Positions 1 to 8,059 of a stretch of DNA of 64,000 nt are shown here, in pieces. Location of the stretch: positions 2,542,001 through 2,606,000 of the forward strand of contig OY970276.1 in the NCBI GenBank assembly GCA_963715785.1, read 5' to 3'. Below the pieces are notes generated by a model that did not search any database, was not told the DNA's origin, and was given only the letters and a program-made list of their open reading frames with translations. This stretch comes from LD21 sp963715785. Its GTDB lineage: Bacteria; Bacteroidota; Bacteroidia; Bacteroidales; VadinHA17. Made by a program: the position numbers and the translations under genes. Within the stretch, counting starts at the first letter, position 1; each line of letters starts with the position of its first letter.

Positions 1-2
1 CT

Positions 3-194
3 TCGTCCCGGAAGTCTGCCTTAAAACAGACGAAAGGACAGCCGGAAGGTTTTGCTGTAACAGGTAAGACCCGAAAGCCATGGGATGCTGAATTGGGTCT
101 GGTACTCAATAAGGCAGCCGGTCAGAATAACAGTAATCTGGCATCGTTTACAGCCTTGGCTGCAGGCGATGGATGGGAACTTATCAAACGATGA
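3..194 (+). CDS. C-terminal end of an unidentified protein (5' end outside the window)
   Basis: An open frame runs from the window edge to the TGA at 192-194, giving about 63 residues that end in GDGWELIKR. The segment is basic at first (several K/R) and then forms a plausible helix-rich tail. The closing GWEL(I/V) resembles the end of small DUF4177-like domains, but the match is too short to name a family. The stop codon lies inside a strong terminator hairpin, which supports this as a genuine gene end. Too little is present to assign a function. Confidence 0.5.
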   Translation, partial: SSRKSALKQTKGQPEGFAVTGKTRKPWDAELGLVLNKAAGQNNSNLASFTALAAGDGWELIKR

Positions 195-212
195 GTTCCC
201 ATCATTGTTTTT
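172..212 (+). terminator. Intrinsic terminator overlapping the stop codon
   Basis: A perfect 10-bp stem, GATGGGAACT (172-181) with AGTTCCCATC (194-203), has a 12-base loop and is followed by ATTGTTTTTA. The TGA stop of the upstream frame is at the loop/right-arm junction, so the last codons are part of the hairpin. Confidence 0.75.
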
Positions 213-244
213 ATACCCCCCGGTTTCATCCATTTTGTACGATT

Positions 245-278
245 TTTACAACTCATGTTTCCATATTGAATATCTTTG
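245..278 (+). promoter_or_regulatory. Candidate Bacteroidota-type promoter for the UbiD gene
   Basis: The -7 element TATCTTTG (271-278) matches TAnnTTTG exactly. The best -33 candidate is TTTA at 245-248, 22 bases upstream, which is a weak partner. The implied start of transcription is about 15 bases before the ATG at 300. Confidence 0.4.
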
Positions 279-299
279 GTTTCCAGAAGATAATCAATT

Positions 300-2198
300 A
301 TGAGCTATTCAGGATTAAATACTTTTATTTCAGAACTCGGGAAGAATGATGAGTTGCACAGGATCAAACAATTTACTGATCCTGTACTCGAAATAACAGA
401 AATAACCGATCGGGTTACCAAGTCAGACGGGAAAGCCTTACTATTTGAAAACACCGGCACTGCTTTTCCGGTACTGATAAATGCGTTTGGATCCGACCTG
501 AGAATGGCAATGGCACTGGGAAGAAATAATCTTGACGAAGCCGGAGCCGAATTAGAAGAGCTATTTAAAAAAGCTTCAGTTGGCAAAACTACATTTTTTC
601 AGAAAATCTCGGCTCTTCCTTCCCTTTTAAAACTGGGAGGCCTGTTGCCTGCAAGGAGTCAGAGAAAAGGGATCTGTCAGCAGAAGATACATATGACCCC
701 TGATCTTGATGAGCTTCCGGTTCTCAAATGCTGGCCGCACGATGGTGGCCGTTTCATTACTCTGCCTATGGTGCATACCAGGCATCCCCTGACAGGCAGC
801 ACTAATGTTGGCATGTACAGGATGCAGATCCTGAATAAGAATACAACCGCTATGCATTGGCAGCGACATAAAACAGGTGCAAACCATTTTGAAGCCTGGA
901 AGGAAACAGGCAAAAAGATGCCAGTCTCTGTCGCTCTTGGCGGTGACCCGGTTTATACTTATGCCGCAACAGCACCGCTTCCGGAAAACATTGATGAATA
1001 TATCCTTGCAGGATTTCTGAGAAAGAAAAAGGTGACACTGGTGCGATGTATAACCAATGATCTTTTTGTACCCGAAGACGCAGACATAGTTATAGAAGGA
1101 TTTGTTGATCCTTCCGAAGAGCCTGTGTGGGAAGGGCCATTTGGAGATCATACAGGCTTTTATTCATTGGCAGACTGGTATCCAAAATTTCATGTTACCT
1201 GCATAACCCATTCAAATAAGGCAGTCTATCCGGCGACTATCGTCGGGATTCCCCCCCAGGAAGATGCCTGGATTGCAAAAGCCACGGAAAGGCTTTTCCT
1301 CGCTCCCGTCAGAATGACCCTGCTGCCTGAAATTGAAGATTTTCATATGCCTGAAGCCGGAATTGCTCACAATCTTGTGGTAGTTAGGATTAAAAAGAGT
1401 TATCCCGGGCAGGGTATGAAGGTCTTAGGAGCATTGTCAGGTGCAGGCCAGATGATGTTTACCAAGTACATGGTTGTTGTAAGCGGAAACATTGATATAA
1501 GGAACTATAAGGAGCTGTTGAAATATATTATATCCAATTCAGATTTCAGCAGGGATTTGCTTTTTAGTCATGGGCCGCTGGATGTCCTGGATCATTCATC
1601 CGATACCGCCGCTTTTGGTGGAAAAGCAGGATTGGATGCAACAATAAAAATTGACGAAGAGTTATCTGGCAGAACAAAATCATTGAAGTCAGAAAATGGT
1701 GGAGACTATAAGGGGAAGTTTGATTTCCTCAACTGCAATATTGTAAAAAGCTTCAATATAAGCCTTCTGCCTTATGATATACCTGTAATAATAATTTCGG
1801 TTAACAGGTCAGAGGATCAGGATGTTATAGAAAAGGCTGCACAACTGTTGCGTGCGAATGATCTATCAGGAAGCGTAAAGTTAATCCTGGTGGTCGATCA
1901 TACTGTTGATGTAAATGATCTCTTCATGGTAACATGGCAGCTTCTTGGCAACACTGATCCTCAGAGGGATCACATATTTATTTCTCCAACTTCAGTATTG
2001 TTTGATGGAACCATAAAGGCATACAGGAAGGGAGGATTTTCCAGAAAATGGCCTAATGTGGTCACTTCAGCAAGTGAGACAATTTCAATTGTGGATCAGA
2101 AATGGGAATCACTGGGGATAGGCAGGTTTGTCAATTCACCGTCATCAGGATATCTGAGATTAAAACGGAAAGGTTCAGACCAAATCCTCACTGATTAA
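300..2198 (+). CDS. UbiD-family prenyl-FMN-dependent decarboxylase
   Basis: Cytoplasmic decarboxylase of the UbiD family, which removes carboxyl groups from aromatic or enoic acids using prenylated FMN made by a UbiX partner. At 632 residues it is longer than Escherichia coli UbiD and matches the long Bacteroidota form usually annotated for menaquinone biosynthesis. The prFMN/metal region NVGMYRMQ (about residues 169-176) and the family signature EGPFGDHTGFY, which carries catalytic acidic residues, are visible. The ATG at 300 is preceded by a TAnnTTTG element. No UbiX or other menaquinone gene is visible nearby, so the substrate is inferred only from the family; another aromatic acid is possible. 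Confidence 0.87.
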   Translation: MSYSGLNTFISELGKNDELHRIKQFTDPVLEITEITDRVTKSDGKALLFENTGTAFPVLINAFGSDLRMAMALGRNNLDEAGAELEELFKKASVGKTTFFQKISALPSLLKLGGLLPARSQRKGICQQKIHMTPDLDELPVLKCWPHDGGRFITLPMVHTRHPLTGSTNVGMYRMQILNKNTTAMHWQRHKTGANHFEAWKETGKKMPVSVALGGDPVYTYAATAPLPENIDEYILAGFLRKKKVTLVRCITNDLFVPEDADIVIEGFVDPSEEPVWEGPFGDHTGFYSLADWYPKFHVTCITHSNKAVYPATIVGIPPQEDAWIAKATERLFLAPVRMTLLPEIEDFHMPEAGIAHNLVVVRIKKSYPGQGMKVLGALSGAGQMMFTKYMVVVSGNIDIRNYKELLKYIISNSDFSRDLLFSHGPLDVLDHSSDTAAFGGKAGLDATIKIDEELSGRTKSLKSENGGDYKGKFDFLNCNIVKSFNISLLPYDIPVIIISVNRSEDQDVIEKAAQLLRANDLSGSVKLILVVDHTVDVNDLFMVTWQLLGNTDPQRDHIFISPTSVLFDGTIKAYRKGGFSRKWPNVVTSASETISIVDQKWESLGIGRFVNSPSSGYLRLKRKGSDQILTD

Positions 2199-2263
2199 TC
2201 CGGGTCATTTTTTGAATACACGCAAATAACATTAAGATAATTAGCATATTTTTGTACTATCTG

Positions 2264-3301
2264 ATGGGAGTCATATTTTTAACATATATTCATTTGTATT
2301 GGACCGATAGGTTAATTGCTCTCAGTGGGATACAGGTATGTGATGCGGTTAATGCTCCCTCTTCTCCCTTTCATTTCATACTGTATAGCACAATTCTGAG
2401 TTCAGTCGTTTTTTTGCTCGTATTGTCACAGACCCGCACGCTGGTTAAAACACGAAAACTGCTTAAGGAAAAGGAACAGGCTCTAGGTGTCATTGAATTG
2501 CAGAAGGTTGAGCTTGAGTTAAGAGATAAGAATACCACCGATAGCCTGATATATGCCCAAAGGATACAGGAGGCCATGTTGCCTTCGGAGGACTATTTCA
2601 GAAAGCATTTTGCCGACTCTTTTATCTTGTTCAAGCCAAAAAATATTGTAAGTGGCGATTTCTACTGGATCGGTGAAAAAGGCGATAAAATTTTTGTTGT
2701 TGCAGCGGATTGTACGGGACATGGAGTCCCTGGAGCGCTGATGTCAATGATTGGTCTTAAGCTTATTGAAAAGACCATAAATGAGGATAATATTGAAATC
2801 CCTTCAAGGGTTCTGGCTGTGATGAACAAGGCTCTCGAAAAGACTTTCAGCAGAGAGAAGAATATCGGAACGATCATACGCGATGGCATGGATATCGGTC
2901 TTTGCGTTATTGACAGGAATAAGAAAAAGCTGGAGTATGCCGGCGCTTTTTTCCCTCTTTACCTTATCCGTGAAGGAAATCTTATGGAAACGCCTGCAGA
3001 TAAGATTATTATAGGCATGAACCCAGATGATTTACCCTATACGGATCATGAGATAGATCTTCTTGACAATGATATCTTTTATATCTTCTCTGACGGATAT
3101 GTTGACCAGTTCGGTGGCATGGAAAATAAAAAATTCATGTACAGGCGGTTCAGGTACCTTTTAATGACAATTCACAATTTCCCCGTTGATGACCAGAAAT
3201 CTATTCTGGATGAGAATATAAGAACGTGGATGGGTTCACATGAACAGGTTGATGATATGATGGTTATAGGATTCAGGCCTTTAAAAGCCGATATTAAATG
3301 A
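2264..3301 (+). CDS. Membrane-anchored SpoIIE-type PP2C serine phosphatase
   Basis: Signalling phosphatase of the SpoIIE/RsbU branch of PP2C, which typically dephosphorylates STAS-domain anti-anti-sigma proteins. From the ATG at 2264 (a TTG 12 bases earlier is possible) the order is: two hydrophobic segments (about 1-13 and 38-56), a charged coiled-coil linker (60-100), and the catalytic domain from SLIYAQRIQEAMLP onward. Metal-binding motifs are SGDFYW (about 130-135), AADCTGHG (147-154), FSDGYVDQ and DDMMVIGF near the end. The stop overlaps the 3' end of the opposing kinase-like gene by 8 bases. Such proteins often carry 7TMR or TPR sensor modules; this one has only a short membrane anchor. 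Confidence 0.87.
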   Translation: MGVIFLTYIHLYWTDRLIALSGIQVCDAVNAPSSPFHFILYSTILSSVVFLLVLSQTRTLVKTRKLLKEKEQALGVIELQKVELELRDKNTTDSLIYAQRIQEAMLPSEDYFRKHFADSFILFKPKNIVSGDFYWIGEKGDKIFVVAADCTGHGVPGALMSMIGLKLIEKTINEDNIEIPSRVLAVMNKALEKTFSREKNIGTIIRDGMDIGLCVIDRNKKKLEYAGAFFPLYLIREGNLMETPADKIIIGMNPDDLPYTDHEIDLLDNDIFYIFSDGYVDQFGGMENKKFMYRRFRYLLMTIHNFPVDDQKSILDENIRTWMGSHEQVDDMMVIGFRPLKADIK

Positions 3302-4643
3302 TCTTTTTTATCTTATCAATTAATGCTGCAGGCTGGAACGGCTTGCTGATATAATCGTCAATGCCGGCTGAAAGGCATTTCTCCTTATCCCCAAGCATGG
3401 CATTAGCAGTAATAGCAATAATTGGCACATGGGAATTTGTGCTTGACTCCAACGCCCTTATTTTTTCAGCAGCAACAAGCCCGCTCATTACAGGCATCTG
3501 AATATCCATCAGTATAAGGTCAAAACTGGCTATACCGAACCTGTCGAGAGCTTCTTTCCCGTTGGAAGCTGTATCAATACTATGGACGAGTGGTTTTAGC
3601 GTGAGAAGAGTTATCTTCTGGTTTATGAGATTATCTTCAACAAGCAATATTCTGAGATCTTTCAGCTCCTTATGAATTTTTTCTTTCTGGGCCAGTTCTT
3701 CTATTTTCTGGGAAGCAGCGCTTGGTTTGGCATCGGCAACAGGGTTTGTATAAGGAAGAAAAATGTTCAGGACAGTTGAGTTAGAGCCTATTTCCTGGCT
3801 GAATGTTCCCTTGTCTGATGCAATAAACCGGGCAGCAAGGCTGCTCTCAACTCCCATATCATTTATAAGCACAATCGGATTATCTGTTTGAATCCTTAAT
3901 GCAACGGTGCTTTCTGTGCCTGTTTCTTTGGTCTTTTTGAGGTTTATAGCAACCTTGGTCACTCTGTCAGTTGACTGGATTTCAATGGTATTAAATAGAT
4001 CCAGAAATATCTGTTTTAGAATAATCGGATCGCCGAAACATTCAAAGTCATTGAATTCCTTTTTATTCAGAATGAAATCGATGTTTGCTTCATCCTTCAG
4101 GCTGTACAGCTCGATAGTGTTCTGAATGGTTGAAAACAAATTGAATCTTATAGCTTTTCTGTGCTCATAGCTAAGGTTACCTGCTGATTGCATTGTAAGT
4201 TCATTTACAGTGGTAACCATGTTATTGGTGGATGCAATAAATGTCTCGAGCAATTCCTTTTGTTTTTTCTGAAGCCCCGATTCCATGAGCATATCGGAGA
4301 TAATAACAAGATTATTTAAGGGTTCCCTGATCCTGTGTGAAAAATCGATTATTACATCATCTTTCTTTTCATTCAAAGAGGAAAATTCATTAAGTGATTC
4401 TCTGACCTGCTTATTCAGATCCGAGGCTTTTCTGACAATGAAAACACCCATCCCTGCACCAACAATTATCAGGAAGCCGGCGGGAAGCTTGAGATTTAAT
4501 GAGATTAAAAGGACTGCGGCAATAAGTATGAAAAGGACAATGATAGAGTAGGAGTCAATAATCTTTTTTTTCTTTTCGAATATTTCTTCGGTAGATTTAA
4601 CAGAACCATTAAGTTTGACGCCTTTTTCAGTTTCCCCGACCAT
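3294..4643 (-). CDS. Degenerate sensor histidine kinase fused to a response-regulator receiver domain
   Basis: A 449-residue hybrid two-component protein. Order: basic N-terminus, two membrane segments (about 33-50 and 54-70), a HisKA-like dimerisation region with DFSHRIREPLNN (phosphoacceptor candidate His103), an eroded ATPase region (about 160-300), and a complete receiver domain (330-449) with acidic VEDN, phosphoacceptor Asp380 in LMDIQMPVMSG, and SKPF Lys. The ATPase segment keeps a vague N-box (GDPIILKQIFLDLFNTIE), but its usual Asn is absent and no DxGxG box can be seen. It therefore probably cannot phosphorylate itself and may act as a scaffold or phospho-receiver. A TAAATTTG element lies upstream on the plus strand but belongs to the next gene. 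Confidence 0.8.
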   Translation of the reverse strand: MVGETEKGVKLNGSVKSTEEIFEKKKKIIDSYSIIVLFILIAAVLLISLNLKLPAGFLIIVGAGMGVFIVRKASDLNKQVRESLNEFSSLNEKKDDVIIDFSHRIREPLNNLVIISDMLMESGLQKKQKELLETFIASTNNMVTTVNELTMQSAGNLSYEHRKAIRFNLFSTIQNTIELYSLKDEANIDFILNKKEFNDFECFGDPIILKQIFLDLFNTIEIQSTDRVTKVAINLKKTKETGTESTVALRIQTDNPIVLINDMGVESSLAARFIASDKGTFSQEIGSNSTVLNIFLPYTNPVADAKPSAASQKIEELAQKEKIHKELKDLRILLVEDNLINQKITLLTLKPLVHSIDTASNGKEALDRFGIASFDLILMDIQMPVMSGLVAAEKIRALESSTNSHVPIIAITANAMLGDKEKCLSAGIDDYISKPFQPAALIDKIKKII

Positions 4644-4786
4644 AAAGCATATTTTTGATGTTATGTAAATTTACACAAAATAAGTAATAAATATACATTA
4701 ACGGAAATTAACAACCTTTGAAGGAATTCGTTAAATTTGTAGTTCCGGTACGAAATTTGAGCTTAGAGAGATAAACTTAAGATATT

Positions 4787-5533
4787 ATGCTGAATGTACT
4801 AAAAGTGACTCTTATTATTAGTTTATTCTCACAAGGAATAGCAGCCCGGTTACTCGGGCAGGATAAGCAGGAGATGGTAAAGTATACGCCCGAATTCAAG
4901 TTCAATGATGGGATCTATCTCAATTTCGATATGGTTAAAATGAATAATCCCATTCCCAAAGCCAAGCTGCTTACCTCGGTCGATTACAATGACAGGGAAT
5001 TCTTTAAAAAAATTCTCACAGGCGATAAGATCTATTTTTATGACAATATGGGCATTCGGCAGGAGATCCCTAAAAACAATATCTGGGGCTATTCCCGTAA
5101 TGGAATATTGTACGTTCAGACTCAGGGAAATTTCAACAGGATAACATTTGTTGGAAGCATTTGCCATTTTGTTGCGGATATAACTTCATTTGATTCACGG
5201 TCATACAATTCACCATATGGGTATTATGACCCTTATTATTCACCATATGGCTATGGCAGCTATTATAATCCATATAACCCGTATTCATATTATTCGCCTT
5301 ATAGATCAGGGGGGCTTTCCAGGAGCGAATTAAAACAATATCTTATAGATTTTGAGAGCGGAAAGGTACTGGAATTTGATGTTGAGAATACTGAACTTCT
5401 ATTAATGAGGGATAGCAAATTATATGAGGAATATGCCAAGCTGTCAAGGAGAAAGAAGAAGGACCTTATGTTTGTTTATATCAGAAGGTTTAATGAAGAG
5501 AATCCTCTCTATATACCTGTCCCTGCTCAATAG
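4787..5533 (+). CDS. Exported protein of unknown function with a Tyr/Pro/Gly-rich segment
   Basis: A 248-residue protein with an N-terminal hydrophobic stretch (about 5-22) that looks like a signal peptide. Residues around 60-120 form a compact region. A low-complexity segment (about 140-177) follows, with repeated SPYGYY / NPYNPYSYY units built from Tyr, Pro, Ser and Gly. A charged C-terminal part (180-248) rich in Lys and Glu closes the protein. No family is recognised. The downstream exported gene starts 10 bases after this stop, suggesting co-transcription. A TAAATTTG -7-like element is present at 4732-4739, without a good -33 partner. Confidence 0.72.
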   Translation: MLNVLKVTLIISLFSQGIAARLLGQDKQEMVKYTPEFKFNDGIYLNFDMVKMNNPIPKAKLLTSVDYNDREFFKKILTGDKIYFYDNMGIRQEIPKNNIWGYSRNGILYVQTQGNFNRITFVGSICHFVADITSFDSRSYNSPYGYYDPYYSPYGYGSYYNPYNPYSYYSPYRSGGLSRSELKQYLIDFESGKVLEFDVENTELLLMRDSKLYEEYAKLSRRKKKDLMFVYIRRFNEENPLYIPVPAQ

Positions 5534-5543
5534 TATCTGCTGT

Positions 5544-6389
5544 ATGAGAATATTTCCGTTTGTGCTGGCTCTTATTTTACCTTCTGTTTTGTTATCAGGG
5601 CAGGCTCCATTTCCGACCAGCGAAGAAATTAAGCAGTTTAATGCATCAAAAACCTGTGTGGTGCTCGAGGACGATCCCTTTTCTTCATATAATATATATG
5701 TAAAGCAGGCAGTCATGGAATCCTGGAAGATAACGCCTTATGAATTTATTACAGTAAAGCAATTTAATGTCATGAGGCTTAATCCTGCATATTCGTTTCT
5801 TGTGCTTACACAAACAAACTTTGATAAGGACAAATCGCATGGCTTATATAATTTTATCAATCTGCTGCAGGGAAAAGATGTCAACAAGCTTGCGGAGATG
5901 CCCGAGATCTGCGCGGTGCCTCTTTCCTTTGCAGGGGTGAACGATATGGCTTATAGTTATAAACTAGGTGCCATAGTTTCATTTATGCAGAAGCATGCTC
6001 AAAAGATTACGGAGGATCATTCTCTTACCCTGGGAAAATATCTCAAATATTATAATAAAAATATGCCGGGTGTTAAGAATAAAACTATACTTGTGGAGGA
6101 GGATGATCTTGCGCCCGAGATCTCAACGATCGAAAGGATTAAATCGATTTACAGCGGGAGTGTTAAGATAGTTGAAGATGATGAAATTATTAAGGCAATT
6201 GAGAATAAAACACCGGATACGGTAATTCTTCACAAGGTTGGTCCTATGGGTGAAAGATACTCAGGTTATTGCTTCATAATGCTTATCGGCACTGATGATG
6301 CAGAGTTATACTATTATAACCTGCATATGGTGGATAAAGCAAATCCAAACGGGTTATTACCAAGCGATCTTAAACGGCTTGACAGGTAG
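5544..6389 (+). CDS. Exported protein of unknown function
   Basis: Unrecognised 281-residue protein. I chose the ATG at 5544 because it opens a clean signal peptide (MRIFPFVLALILPSVLLSGQ) and lies 10 bases after the previous stop. An upstream in-frame ATG at 5490 would overlap the neighbour by 44 bases. The mature part is a mixed alpha/beta sequence with no membrane segment or obvious catalytic motif. It includes KTCVVLEDDPFSSYN near its start and a second acidic ILVEEDD stretch around residue 190. It forms a pair with the Tyr-rich exported protein upstream. Confidence 0.72.
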   Translation: MRIFPFVLALILPSVLLSGQAPFPTSEEIKQFNASKTCVVLEDDPFSSYNIYVKQAVMESWKITPYEFITVKQFNVMRLNPAYSFLVLTQTNFDKDKSHGLYNFINLLQGKDVNKLAEMPEICAVPLSFAGVNDMAYSYKLGAIVSFMQKHAQKITEDHSLTLGKYLKYYNKNMPGVKNKTILVEEDDLAPEISTIERIKSIYSGSVKIVEDDEIIKAIENKTPDTVILHKVGPMGERYSGYCFIMLIGTDDAELYYYNLHMVDKANPNGLLPSDLKRLDR

Positions 6390-6440
6390 GATGCATCATT
6401 TAAAAGCCAAAGCCGTCTTTTTAATAAATACTTAATTATC

Positions 6441-6797
6441 ATGGAAGAGAACAGGGTGTTAACAGAATCAGAAAGAAATTGGTCGATGTTGTGTCACCTT
6501 TCAGCTTTTGCCGGTTTCTTTTTTCCCTTTGGCGGTATAATCGGGCCACTGATCTGCTGGCTTACCAGAAGAGATGAATCCTCATGGGTTAACGAGAACG
6601 GAAAGGCTTCTCTGAACTTTCAGCTGTCAATGCTTCTATATATGGTTCTTGCTGTCCCGTTATGCTTCATTATTATAGGAATTCCAATAATAATGATATT
6701 GGGAACCCTGAAAGTGATTTGCATCATCATAGCTAGCATAAAAGCGCCTAAGGGTGAACTTTTCAGATACCCGCTGGTAATACCGTTTTTGCAATAA
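6441..6797 (+). CDS. DUF4870 small membrane protein
   Basis: A 118-residue integral membrane protein matching DUF4870 along its whole length. It has an N-terminal SERNWSMLCHLSAFAG, a first membrane hairpin ending in the family-typical PLICWLTRRD, the WVNENGKASLNFQLS segment, then two closely spaced membrane helices (about 70-105). The family is widespread, with unknown biochemical role. It lies alone between exported unknowns and the polyphosphate kinase. Confidence 0.87.
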   Translation: MEENRVLTESERNWSMLCHLSAFAGFFFPFGGIIGPLICWLTRRDESSWVNENGKASLNFQLSMLLYMVLAVPLCFIIIGIPIIMILGTLKVICIIIASIKAPKGELFRYPLVIPFLQ

Positions 6798-6858
6798 CCC
6801 CTCAACCCTTGAGCTTCGATGATTTCCCTAAGGCGCTAAGGAATACTAAATATTGGAG

Positions 6859-6888
6859 AACCTCTGTGCCATGATACCTTTGTGGCAT
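6859..6888. repeat. Half of a dispersed ACCTnTGTG-type intergenic repeat
   Basis: The sequence AACCTCTGTGCCATGATACC followed by TTTGTGGCAT resembles one arm of the AT-rich palindromic elements seen at 7856-8009 and 9455-9516 (CTTTGTG/CACAAAG cores). The opposite arm is not present, so this is probably a remnant. An in-frame GTG here would extend the PPK2 frame but is judged non-coding. Confidence 0.3.
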
Positions 6889-6950
6889 CTTTAATTTCTT
6901 TTTTCAATTTATTTTTGATAAATTTCACTCTCATCAAAAATTCTATCGTC

Positions 6951-7814
6951 ATGGCCGGCAGAAAAGAAGATAAATCTGATAGACCTAAATTTATCGGCAA
7001 AGAGGATTTATATCATGATATTAAACAGGAGAAAAAGAAAAAACTTGAGCCTGATGCATATGAAGAGCTTCTCCTGCCGCTGGAGGTTGAGCTGGTTAAG
7101 CTTCAGGAATGGGTTAAAGCAAATAAATTGAAGGTTGTTATTGTGTTTGAAGGAAGGGATGCTGCAGGGAAAGGCGGGGTTATTAAAACCATTTCAGGTT
7201 GTCTTAATCCCAGAATTTGCAGGATCGTTGCTCTGGGAATCCCGACAGAAAAAGAAAAATCCCAATGGTACTTTCAGAGGTATGTTTCAGAATTGCCGGC
7301 GGGAGGAGAGATCGTTATTTTCGACAGAAGCTGGTATAACCGTGCCGGTGTCGAAAAGGTTATGGGATACTGCAGCGATGAAGAATACGAAGAGTTTCTC
7401 AGATCTTGTCCCGAATTCGAAAAAATGCTGATAAGGTCTGGCATAACTCTCATAAAATACTGGTTCTCAGTTAGTGATCATGAACAGGAAAAGAGATTCC
7501 AGGATAGGATCAAGGACCCGACAAAAAGATGGAAGATCAGCCCTATGGATATTGAATCTCGTGATAAATGGATAGAGTATTCAATAGCCAAGGATAAGAT
7601 GTTCTCATATACCGATTCAAAATTATCGCCATGGTATGTGGTGCTTGCTGATGATAAAAAGAGAGCCCGGCTGAATTGCATAAGCCATCTACTTTCCCTG
7701 ATCCCATATGAGGATATTACTCCTAAGCCTATAAAGCTTCCCCCTCTTAAGCACGATGTTGCATATGTCAGACCACCGGTTTCTGACCAGACCTTTGTTC
7801 CGGAAAAATATTGA
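6951..7814 (+). CDS. ppk2: Polyphosphate kinase 2 (PPK2 family)
   Basis: Transfers phosphate between polyphosphate and nucleotides, normally making GTP/ATP from GDP/ADP. It is a P-loop kinase unrelated to PPK1. The 287-residue frame starts at ATG 6951; an in-frame GTG at 6882 would add 23 hydrophobic residues derived from intergenic repeat sequence. Walker A is EGRDAAGKGG (67-76), Walker B with lid start is IFDRSWYNRAGVE (123-135), and the following WFSVSDHEQEKRFQDR segment is typical of single-domain PPK2. Length and motifs fit class I. Substrate direction cannot be read from the sequence. Confidence 0.9.
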   Translation: MAGRKEDKSDRPKFIGKEDLYHDIKQEKKKKLEPDAYEELLLPLEVELVKLQEWVKANKLKVVIVFEGRDAAGKGGVIKTISGCLNPRICRIVALGIPTEKEKSQWYFQRYVSELPAGGEIVIFDRSWYNRAGVEKVMGYCSDEEYEEFLRSCPEFEKMLIRSGITLIKYWFSVSDHEQEKRFQDRIKDPTKRWKISPMDIESRDKWIEYSIAKDKMFSYTDSKLSPWYVVLADDKKRARLNCISHLLSLIPYEDITPKPIKLPPLKHDVAYVRPPVSDQTFVPEKY

Positions 7815-7855
7815 TTTATCCTTGCGAAAATCTGGTACATATTTTAGAAGATTCA

Positions 7856-8009
7856 TTTAACCGCAAAGTACGCTAAGACCACCTTCGCTAACGCTTCGGT
7901 GGTTGAAAAAGGCGCAAAGCACGCAAAGTTAATATCCGTTAAATTCAATGCTTTGCGATCTTTGCGAAAAATCTTTGCGTTCCGATAGCTATCGGAATTT
8001 GCGGTTAAA
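7856..8009. repeat. Imperfect palindromic intergenic element, about 154 bp
   Basis: Outer arms TTTAACCGCAAA (7856-7867) and TTTGCGGTTAAA (7998-8009) are exact reverse complements. Inside lie CGCAAAG repeats (around 7913-7928), their inverse CTTTGCG (7951-7980), a smaller ACCACC...GGTGGT hairpin (about 7878-7904), and a 16-bp perfect palindrome TCCGATAGCTATCGGA (7981-7996). No open frame is supported, so this looks like a dispersed miniature repeat occupying most of the gap before hisS. Confidence 0.7.
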
Positions 8010-8012
8010 GGA

Positions 8013-8042
8013 TTTAGATTCTCGGTATCTTTTTTAATTTTG
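8013..8042 (+). promoter_or_regulatory. Candidate promoter for hisS
   Basis: TAATTTTG (8035-8042) matches the TAnnTTTG -7 consensus, with TTTA at 8013-8016 eighteen bases upstream. It overlaps a 16-base sequence, TTTTGTCTTTTATCTT (8038-8053), that recurs exactly at 9662-9677 before hutH. Confidence 0.35.
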
Positions 8043-8059
8043 TCTTTTATCTTATAATT

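Noticed and set aside
627..1151. 174-residue minus-strand open frame inside the UbiD gene
   Set aside because: It lies fully opposite a well-conserved coding frame, shows no family motif and has a composition typical of antisense reading.
6882..6950. GTG start giving a longer PPK2 with a hydrophobic N-terminus
   Set aside because: The extension derives from an intergenic repeat remnant and AT-rich leader; family members begin near the ATG at 6951.
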